Positions 56,560 to 64,000 of a stretch of 64,000 bases of DNA are shown here, piece after piece. Source of the stretch: Odobenus rosmarus divergens (taxonomy: Eukaryota > Chordata > Mammalia > Carnivora > Odobenidae); NCBI RefSeq assembly GCF_000321225.1, contig NW_004450585.1, positions 2,912,532-2,976,531 of the forward strand. Direction: 5' to 3'. A program made the position numbers and the translations under genes. Within the stretch, counting starts at the first letter, position 1, and each line of letters opens with the position of its first letter. The notes beneath the pieces are model-generated. The model saw nothing but the letters and a program-made list of their open reading frames with translations. It had not been told where the DNA came from and made no database searches.

Positions 56560-56695
56560 ATGACTGGACCCGGGGAGCTTTTAAACACTGATGCGCAGAC
56601 TCACCCTTAGATTGAGTCTGGTTCTCTAAGGTCCCAGGTACTGGGATTTTGACAAAGTTCTTCAGGTGATTCTCATATATGGTCATCTTCAATCC
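56560..56695 (+). mobile_element. MER5A-like fragment (hAT-Charlie)
   Basis: It reads GGAGCTTTTAAACACTGATG, GATTGAGTCTGGTTCTCTAA and TTCTTCAGGTGATTCTCATA, the order of MER5A-type elements; both ends are eroded. Confidence 0.6.
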
Positions 56696-56714
56696 GGCCA
56701 GCAAATGAGAGGTG

Positions 56715-56860
56715 CCATTTATAGGTCTCACTCTGTGCAAAGGACTGTGCTGAACATCTCTTGCACGTAAGGAAACAGATCCTTGGAGGGATGTTATTCG
56801 ATCGATGTCTTGCTACAAAGCAGAGTTTCACATCCAGTCTGTCTGGCTTCTGAACTAGGG
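56715..56860 (-). repeat. MIR fragment
   Basis: Antisense MIR: CTCTGTGCAAAGGACTGTGC, AAGGAAACAGATCCTTGGAG, CCAGTCTGTCTGGCTTCTG. Confidence 0.55.
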
Positions 56861-57319
56861 GCTTTTGAACTTTTTTTGAACATAATCCAAAGTAAGATAA
56901 AAAAATTTACATCATAACTAAGAACACATAACATAATGAAACACAAGTGTAACAAACAATACTTAATCTTATTAGGTATGAGGCACACGGATATTCTGTT
57001 TTATTTAACTAAAAAAATACTCCTCAAAACCCACTAAAATGATCTCATGACTTGCACTTAGAAACACTCTACTAAACCATGACAGTGCAGATTTCCTTTC
57101 TGTTCCAAACACACGGTAGGATCTTTCCTCCATCAGTGCTTTCTCATTTTGTTTTTCTCATGTGGCGAGCCCATATTTTTTTTTCCCTATGCATTTTTTA
57201 AAGACCATCAAGGTGGTTCCTGGCTAAAAAGTGTTTCCCAGACTACTCCAGTTTATGGTGACTCTTATTTCAAGGCCTATAGGTAACACACAGCTCATCA
57301 CACATTTTTAAATACTAAA
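56861..57319. other. Intergenic DNA
   Basis: No gene or repeat was recognised. Confidence 0.4.
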
Positions 57320-57560
57320 TTACATGGTATATTGTGATTCTCTATAATTGTCTTATAATATCTTAGAAGGTTAATGTCTCCTTGATTAAATTTAACTTCT
57401 TTGAGGATAGTGGCCATGTTGTATGCTTCGGTTTCCGTACTTTTTGCAATGCCTAGCGCAGAGCTGGGCCCATCACAGATGCCAAATAGTTGCACAACCC
57501 TAGACAAGTCAATCTCTGAGCTTTCATTTCTTCCATGAAATAAAGGGGGCTGCTTTAGCT
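57320..57560 (+). repeat. L2 3' end followed by MIR-like fragment
   Basis: Bases to about 57485 follow L2 3' order (ACTTCTTTGAGGATAGTGGC, GCAATGCCTAGCGCAGAGCT, CCAAATAG). Then CTAGACAAGTCAATCTCTGAG and TTCCATGAAATAAAGGGGG read like a MIR core. Confidence 0.5.
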
Positions 57561-57992
57561 TCATTTGAAAGTCTCCTCCAGGTTAAGTCTATTTTTCTAT
57601 GATACATACACACTTCTATAAAATAGAGAAATGAAGAAAGAAAATATGAAACACTTTTGTGAGCAACTACAAGAAAAGTTCTTGTGCGGGAAGAAAAAGC
57701 CTGAAACTGGCATTTTTGGTAGGCAAAATATAAACTGTGCTGTCTGAAAAGATTAAAGAAGAACTCATTGGAGTTGAAAATGAAGTTGGGCCCTGTGTCA
57801 CTTGGATACTGAAATATTATTTATAGGCCTCATTTCTTTCTCCAGTTGAATGATCACACTGTATAGGTAACAAGACATTTCCATGGGCTCTTATCAGGTT
57901 GAATGGATTATATAATAACACAAAGCTATAAAGGAATGTGGAGTTGGGGGCATGTAGAAGCAGAGGTATCATGATTTAGGAAAAAAAATGAT
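57561..57992. other. Intergenic DNA
   Basis: No gene or repeat was recognised. Confidence 0.4.
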
Positions 57993-58011
57993 TGAACACA
58001 ATTATATTTTA

Positions 58012-58215
58012 TTTTTTTTTTATTTTTTATTTTTATTTTTTTTTTATTCATGAGAGACAGAGAGAGAGAGAGAGAGACACAGAGAGACAGAGAGGCAGAG
58101 GGAGGAGCAGGCTCCCAAGGAGCAGGGAGCCCGATGCGGGACTCGATCCCGGGACTCCGGGACCATGACCCGAGCCGAAGGCAGACGCTTAACCATCTGA
58201 GCCACCCAGGCACCC
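58012..58215 (-). mobile_element. Young SINEC copy (-), perfect 19-bp target duplication
   Basis: It has a long T-rich tail (TTTATTTTTTATTTTTAT), a (GA)n-rich segment with CATGAGAGACAGAGAG, and reversed head CCACCCAGGCACCC. TGAACACAATTATATTTTA is exact on both sides (57993-58011 and 58216-58234). Confidence 0.95.
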
Positions 58216-58559
58216 TGAACACAATTATATTTTAGATACTGTTTATTTGCAAGTGGTTGTGAAATATTACTGAGCACCTTCCCAGGGCTTCTGAGGCCAA
58301 AGAATGTGGCTAACTGTAACCCCAAGACCATTGGCATTCTCCTGGTCCTGAGGCTATTGGTGGAGAAGCCAGAGAGGTAGTCAGTCCCTTTGGTGCTGTG
58401 TGTATGTGTGTGTGTGGTGGGGAACGGGGGGGTTTTGGGAGTGGTCATCTATGGTCTTACTTACTCAACATTCATTTTCTCTTTATTAGGAAAACTAATT
58501 TTCCTTTTGGGAACCTCCTCTCTTCCACTCAGTTCATGTGGTTTAGGTGTACAGGGCGG

Positions 58560-59050
58560 GGGGCACTAAAGCTATCTCCCTTGATCTTTTTCAGACATAG
58601 TCAAGTGACCCTCAACCTGCAGTGCATATTTAAACCCATGGTTACAATGCTCAGTTCAGAGATGGGAGTAGGGTCCAAGTTAGTCCAATAAGACTCATTC
58701 TTTGGCCTGCTCTCCTGCTAATGGGATCAGTTGCTAAGGAGGCTGGAGGAGAAAGTAAGCCTGGGGCTGTCAATCTAGGCCCTGATTAGAGAAAATAAAA
58801 CCTGTACAATGAAAGCACAGCACAATATGGAGAGAAATGGAGTCCTAACATTCTTTGATCATCTGGAGGAAAAAAAAAGAGATTCAAAAAAATTATAATT
58901 CTTCTTCTTCTTTTTTTTTTTTTTGCCAGATCTACTCTTGGGATTTTAAGCATATGAGCCAATACATTCCAACCTCCTCCACTGTAGGTTTTCTTGAGTC
59001 ACTTTGAGTTGGGTACCTATTACCTCCATTTTTCTGACTATACAGGAATG
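58560..59050 (+). repeat. Old LTR-like repeat, subfamily uncertain
   Basis: The 3' part reads CAGATCTACTCTTGGGATTT, CATATGAGCCAATACATTCC and CACTTTGAGTTGGGTACC, the order of an ancient mammalian LTR-type repeat. A (CTT)/T-run insertion lies at 58900-58925. No coding region is present. Confidence 0.5.
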
Positions 59051-59989
59051 TATCATAATAGAAAGATATCCTTCCTCTTGTTCACTGCTATCCTCCTCTC
59101 TCATCTTCCTATTTGCTCCAGGAAGGACCACATCTCCTGCTTTTATAGAGCCGAAGGCTTATTTCTTCTCCACATTGTAAGAGAAATTGCTCCAACCTTT
59201 TGCACATTGTCTCCCTGCCCTCTTCCTCCACAAATCAGCATGTGCTTGCTATACAGCTGCAGATGGTAGGACTGAGGTCCAGTCTCAGGCAACTATGCCA
59301 GTACTTTTGTGTGAATTAGAATCTACCACTCCCTCTGAGCCCACCCCCCCTGGGAGGCAGTTCTTTGTAAGCCCCTGCTGGATCTTAACCCGTTTCCACC
59401 TCAGCCAAAGGACACTGTGCAGGGTACAAATGACAGCCTATCTTGAAGCCCCACAGTACCAAGAAGTAAGAATTGGAGCCATGAGGTAGAAAAACAAGCC
59501 CTCTGCTGCCCACACCCACTGTGACCGTGGTCCGTTCCTAACGTGTTGATGGCTGCTGATGCAGTGTGTCTCTGTGGCATCTCCACACTGCGCATACCTC
59601 ACTGTGGTCTCAGCAGAGATCACAAATGATGATAGCTAGGAAAACAGTATCACTGTTACTTGAAAGCAGCATTTCCCGGCATCATTTAGATCTTAAGATG
59701 GTAACTCTTCTGGAGGGTCCTCCTGAGTTCATTTGGGGATCTTTACAGCCAATCTCTGTTGATGAAAGTAAAAGTCCACAGTTAAGAAATCCACTTGGAG
59801 GCCATCTGGCAATTAGCTATCGGAGAACCGAGCACAGGGCAAAGCAGGACATTTGGCAAATCTCCCATGCCCTACACCACTGACACTTTCAGGGATCAGT
59901 CTAGGGGCCTCCAAGTGGCCTTTAGTTATTTCAATCTCCAGCGCTCCTGGGGACACCCTCATCACTGTGTGGGAGATAGAGGAAGAATA
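59051..59989. other. Upstream flank of the CpG island
   Basis: There is no clear repeat after about 59100. Several overlapping frames of about 100 codons exist, but none is recognised; CpG density starts to rise at about 59940. It may hold upstream regulatory sequence of GPR63. Confidence 0.4.
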
Positions 59990-60439
59990 TGCGAGACCCA
60001 CGCGAGGAAACGCAATTCCACTGGGCAGTAGCCAGCGGCGCGCAAGGGCTTTGGGGTCGCGGGCGACGGCGGCGCTGCGGTGGGGGCAGGAAGACAGGAC
60101 CCAAAAAGGATGGGGGCGGTGAGGAGACTGGGCGAAGTTCCAGGGGCAATCCTGGCGCAAGCCAACGGCGAGAGCGGCGCCCCGGTGCCGGGTCCCAGCA
60201 CTTATCCTGCCTTTGCCCAGGCGGAGGGGTAACCAGACCTGGCGGAGAGTGGGGGGAGCAGCCGGAAACAGGCGAGCGCGGCAGCCCGGGGGCAGCCTGG
60301 ACGCTGGCCTCCGGAATCGCTCCGTCTCAGCCTGCCCCCTCCCTCTTTATTTGCCTCCGCCCCCTCTCCCCTCCTCCCCCTCACCTCGCGTCCTAAAACG
60401 CGGCGGGCGCCTTTAAGAGGGAGCTTTGGTTACCCTGGG

Positions 60440-60701
60440 GGTGGGAACCCCTCGGCAGATTGGGAGGCGGCGGCGCTCGCCCGCGATGCTCCTCACTTTC
60501 TGCTCCAGCTCCCGCCGCCGCCGCCGTCGCCGCCGCCGCCTGGGTCGCCACCACCGCCTCCTCCGCTTCCTCCTCTGCCTCGAAGCGTCGTTTTTCTGCA
60601 GCAGAGAGAAGTGCTATGTCAGGAAAGTTCCGGGAGAGACTGGATGGGGCCATGCTCCCTGGGTTCTTCTGCAGGCGCCCGCGCGCAGCCCTTTGTATGA
60701 G
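60440..60701 (+). other. GPR63: Probable GPR63 first exon (5' UTR)
   Basis: The exon is placed between the core promoter and a strong splice donor, ATGAG|GTGAGA, with the cut after 60701. The 5' edge is a guess. It contains a CCG-rich triplet tract (60511-60540), an early ATG at 60486 and a second ATG at 60616 whose frame stays open for 28 codons up to the donor. No product was recognised from these frames, so I treat them as upstream ORFs in a leader exon; a coding first exon cannot be excluded. Confidence 0.55.
60511..60540 (+). repeat. (CCG)n triplet repeat
   Basis: Ten CCG-type triplets occur in a row with one GTC interruption, inside the probable first exon. Confidence 0.95.
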
Positions 60702-60707
60702 GTGAGA
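60702..60707 (+). promoter_or_regulatory. GPR63: Predicted 5' splice site
   Basis: GTGAGA follows ATGAG, a near-consensus U1 site, in the middle of the CpG island and on the strand expected for GPR63. Confidence 0.55.
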
Positions 60708-62206
60708 CTTGGGGTCTTTGGCCCCCCGGACAGGTAGCCGCTCGCGGGGAGCGCTTCGGTCCGCCGCGTTGGGGAGGCTGTGCTGTTGGGCGGAGTGTGT
60801 GGCGGAGAAGGAGCTGGTTAGACCGAAGTTGTGCAGAAGAAGCTCGGGTTTTCGGGAAGGTTTTGCGGCTGGACTTGAGTGATTTCGGCAGCCCGCGCCG
60901 CACGGTGGGGGCCCGGTCGGGACTCGGTTTCCCGGGGTGCCGCCCGCCTCGCTTCCCGACGCCCCCTGTCGCCATCCCCTGCCCGCTGGAGCAGTTAGGC
61001 CTTCTAGGAAACTGGGCGGCTGCAGGTTGGCACCCAGCGCCGGCTTTTTCTCTGCGGGGCTTTCTCCTCCAGAAGCTAAGTGCCGGGAGTGGGAGAAAGG
61101 GGATGGAATCCTCTTGAACTTTTACACTGTGCTCTCTTCCCTATTTAGGGGTGAAATTCACCGCGTTTGCCCAAGTCGGGAGGCTCTCTGCGAGCTCCCA
61201 ACAGTTTGAGAGCTTGCCTCTTACATGTGGGTGAGCTTGCGGCGCTGTGTGTCTTAAAGCCCTGGTCGGTTTTCAGCGTCGCCCTGATTTTAAGTCCTCT
61301 CTTCCCCGCCCCTTTTGGGAAACATTCTCTCTCTCTCTTTAATATCCCTGAGGTTCAGGGCGCTGAACACACACACACATACACACACACACCAAAAGAT
61401 CCCCTCCCCAAATATGTTTATGATATGTCCCCTGGGGCTAACCCAAAATTTCAAAGTGGTCCTGTAGTCTCTGATTAGATATTTAGACTTGGTCAGGACA
61501 CTTACGGAATACAGGTATCCCCCTGTATAGGTAGGTATGCAGTTTTTTTCGGTGAGGTTTTAACTATACCGTTTTAAGATAGGATTTTCTTTTTGTTTAT
61601 TGGTGAATATGGTTTTCATTATGTCTTAGATTAAAAGGCTCCAACTAATTTTAAGGGTAGAATTTCTAAGAATCAAAAAAAAAAACAAAACAACCTGATG
61701 TTTCTTGCATAATCTGACATTACTTCAGGCAGTTTTACCCTTGGATGAGGTATGTAATATGTGTAATTATTTGATGAAACCTAATATATGAGTACATTTA
61801 TTACACAAATGGGTAAGTTTTCTTTTTTCATGTGTCCTGTGGGTGAAGGAAGCCCATTTTCTCACACCCCCAGGTCTCTACCACACCTGTCTAATCCTGT
61901 TTGTGTTCTCTCCACTCACAGTGCACACATCTGGCGTCAGCTGCAAATCAAAGGTGCTGATGAAAAGTCCCTATATTTTGTGAAGTGTTGCATAGCCAGA
62001 GTTTTAGTGACATAATTGATTACATCATCCAGATTATTTTAAACAGAATGTGGGAGCTTGTTTAAAGAAAATAATATCATAAGTATTTAAATTCTCAGTT
62101 ATATGCTTTATGTATAGTCTCTGTGTGAAAAAATATTCTCAAAATAGAGAGAGGGGGTATTGTAGGAAACATTTGTAGTGAGGAAGTTTTGAAAGGAAAC
62201 CATTAC

Positions 62207-62400
62207 GGGCGCCTGGGTGGCTCAGTTGGTTAAGCGACTGCTTTCGGCTCAGGTCATCATCCTGGAGTCCAGGGTTGAGTCCCACATCAGGCTCCCTGCT
62301 CAGTGGGGAGTCTGCTTCTCCCTCTGACCCTCCTCCCTCTCATGCTCTCTATCTCATTCTCTCTCTCTCAAATAAATAAAATCTTAAAAAAAAAAAAAAA
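62207..62400 (+). mobile_element. Young SINEC copy (+), perfect 16-bp target duplication
   Basis: It has head GGGCGCCTGGGTGGCTCAG, full body and a 16-base A-run. GAAAGGAAACCATTAC is exact at 62191-62206 and 62401-62416. It is in the probable GPR63 intron 1, sense to the gene. Confidence 0.95.
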
Positions 62401-62810
62401 GAAAGGAAACCATTACAGAATAACCATTAATATGACATTTTGTTTGGGATATAGATTTTCATCTCTGAGCAAAATTTTAATCACTCTGCTGTCAAATATA
62501 CCAGAACTGAAACTTAAAAAAAAAATAACTCACTGTCCAAGCGTTTTCTGAAAATTTGCAGCACACTGACCGTTCTTAGAAAAAAATTTGCTTAGAAAAA
62601 GTCACATACTTAAAATCCTCCCTGCAGTTATCGTTTTAACTTAAGTTTGCTGGAGTCCAGGCAAGAAAGTTCTGCATTCAATGAGAATTTGGGGTTCTAA
62701 GGTAGATAGGACTTAGTTCCTAGAATATACAATTTTCTAGGAAATTTAGCAATTTTGAGATTTTATATATGGTTTATTTGATTTGAAATGATTGTTTTAT
62801 GAATATGCTT

Positions 62811-62910
62811 TTTTTTTTTTAAGTAATCTTTACTCCAGATGTGGGGCTTGAACTCACCACCCTGAGATCAAGAGTTGTATGCTCTACCTACTCAGCCAGC
62901 CAGGTGCCCC
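62811..62910 (-). mobile_element. Short, older carnivore tRNA-SINE (-)
   Basis: A T-run plus AAGTAATCTTTACTCCAG leads to the tRNA-like part GGGGCTTGAACTCACCACCC and AGCCAGCCAGGTGCCCC. It lacks the (GA)n body of the other copies, so it belongs to a different or older subtype. Confidence 0.8.
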
Positions 62911-62922
62911 TGAATTACTCTT

Positions 62923-63122
62923 TTTTTTTTTTTTTTAAAGATTTCATTTATTTATTTGATAGAGATGCAGCGAGAGGGGGAACACAAGCAGGGGGAGTGG
63001 GAGAGGGAGAAGCAGGCTTCCTGCCAAGCAGGGAGCCCAATGAGGGGCTCGATCCCAGGACCCTGGGACCATGACCTGAGCCAAAGGCAGACGCTTAACG
63101 ACTGAGCCACCCAGGCGCCCCC
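62923..63122 (-). mobile_element. SINEC copy (-) next to the older SINE
   Basis: It runs from a T-run to reversed head CCACCCAGGCGCCCC. TGAATTACTCTT before (62911-62922) and TGAATTATTCTT after (63123-63134) form the target duplication. Confidence 0.92.
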
Positions 63123-63145
63123 TGAATTATTCTTTTTAAAACTAA

Positions 63146-63230
63146 ATATATATATTACACACACATATGCACACACATCATCTGTCTATATCTGTACATA
63201 CATATTTATATATCTATATCTGTAACAGGG
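63146..63230. repeat. TA/CA-rich simple sequence
   Basis: Interrupted (TA)n, (AC)n and TATATCTG words occur in one block. Confidence 0.8.
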
Positions 63231-64000
63231 AAAACTATATAGGGACTTGATAATATACATGCACTAGAAACACAGGTCTAAGAGATCAGAAGCTAAAAAT
63301 AGTTCCCGTTAAGGCTTGCTATCTCTTTAGCATTTTCATCAATTTCATCAACATCAGTTAAGTTAAAAAATACTGTGTTTTCCCACGTGTTCTTGTTCTT
63401 GCACAAAGCTCGTACCAGGGGGCCATATGCCAACGATCTTAACTACATGTTTATTAAAATGGACTGAAGTATCCCATCCGGTGGATGATTGAACCAGGCA
63501 TTTCTCATGCTTCAGTAATTTATCTTCAGTAGAGGAATCCCTGGGAAAAAATTAGCTTGTCAATATGATGTTTTCTTTTTTAACACTTCAAAAATGACCT
63601 TCAGGGCATTCTCTGAAGTTCTGAGACTTAGTAGATCTTGAAGGCATGGGAGGCAAACCTTGGGAAGTTGTGGTACTCCCAATTTGTGAATGATGTCCTA
63701 AATAAGTATTTGGTTTGAAAGAGGTATCCATTAATGCTTGGGTAAATAATAGCTATGATACAGTGCTCTAATCACTACAAGCAAAGCTTTGGAGTATTTC
63801 TTACCACATTCCACAGCTGAAACTGCTACATTATAACATATGTGTATGAAAATGAGAAATGAAGTGAAATAATCTTTTAGACTGATTTTTGCTTTATTTG
63901 CTAGGCATTTTTTTGTATGTGTTTATATTTGCCACAAATACCCTTTACTTTGTTGCAGGTGGCACTTTTATTCCTTTTCTGCAACTATGAGGTGTATTTT

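Larger units (their letters stand above)
59990..61250 (+). promoter_or_regulatory. GPR63: CpG island, probable GPR63 promoter
   Basis: CpG dinucleotides are dense here and scarce in the rest of the window. GC-box type sequence CCTCCGCCCCC lies at about 60354, and the TTTAAG-containing CGCCTTTAAGAGG at about 60408 could act as a weak TATA-like element. The island overlaps no SINE. In mammals GPR63 follows NDUFAF4 on the same strand, at roughly 50 kb, which fits the 54 kb seen here. GPR63 encodes an orphan, brain-enriched class A G-protein-coupled receptor. Its coding exon is downstream of the window, so identity is inferred from synteny. Confidence 0.75.
60708..64000 (+). other. GPR63: Probable GPR63 intron 1 (5' part)
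   Basis: After the donor there is no further exon that I can recognise to the window end. It contains a (CA)n run at 61367-61393, SINEs at 62207, 62811 and 62923, and a TA/CA-rich tract at 63146-63230. Bases 61250-62206 and 63240-64000 show nothing specific. Confidence 0.5.

Noticed and set aside
59989..60975. Several frames over 100 codons in both directions at the CpG island
   Set aside because: GC-rich DNA lacks stop codons by composition. The products are Pro/Arg/Ala/Gly-rich with no known domain, so only the leader-exon frame is kept as a finding.
1456..63122. SINE heads as tRNA genes
   Set aside because: All tRNA-like stretches (CCTGGGTGGCTCAG..GGTTAAG) are parts of SINEC copies and cannot fold as functional tRNAs.
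1..64000. CRISPR array, prophage, operon or other undescribed multi-gene system
   Set aside because: The DNA is mammalian. Regular repeats here are microsatellites and transposons, and no gene cluster exists in the window.

Overview
The window is nuclear DNA from a carnivoran mammal, most likely an arctoid caniform (bear, panda, pinniped or mustelid line). The main evidence is about 34 copies of the carnivore tRNA-Lys-derived SINE (SINEC). Their heads (GGGCGCCTGGGTGGCTCAG) and bodies differ from the dog SINEC_Cf and cat SINEC_Fc forms as I know them. One carnivore-type L1 and many ancient mammalian repeats (MIR, L2, L1M, MaLR/ERVL LTRs, MER5A, Tigger) support a placental mammal. I cannot name the species.

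The window appears to correspond to human 6q16.1 in reverse orientation: the end of NDUFAF4, then about 54 kb of intergenic DNA, then the promoter of GPR63. At the left edge, + strand bases 1-5120 are read as the last intron of NDUFAF4. The final coding exon is 5121-5408 (the last 95 codons), with a 3' UTR running to about 7.0-7.3 kb. From about 7.3 to 60 kb I find no protein-coding exon. The longest open frames there fall in repeats, simple sequence or anonymous DNA. At 59.99-61.25 kb a CpG island holds what is probably the GPR63 promoter and its first, largely untranslated exon, with a good splice donor at 60702. The rest of the window is intron 1; the GPR63 coding exon lies outside it. The NDUFAF4 call rests on direct protein similarity. 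The GPR63 call rests on gene order, strand, spacing and the CpG island.

The intergenic part is a layered record of insertions. The oldest layer is MIR, L2 and L1M debris. MaLR/ERVL solo LTRs, MER5A and Tigger copies follow, then a 5'-truncated L1 at 32.85-34.03 kb, then SINEs. Several SINEs carry perfect 15-19 bp target-site duplications and should be recent. Several sites were hit twice (1.46, 23.8, 26.5, 45.6 kb), and one nest is three levels deep (21.2-22.5 kb).

The most unusual anonymous feature is a 48-bp almost perfect palindrome at 11223-11270. Other non-B-DNA candidates are four G-quadruplex motifs and purine or alternating tracts. An N gap (19997-20051) sits inside a triplet-repeat tract. 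I saw no tRNA, rRNA, snRNA, CRISPR or novel multi-gene system; this is ordinary mammalian DNA with a few local curiosities.
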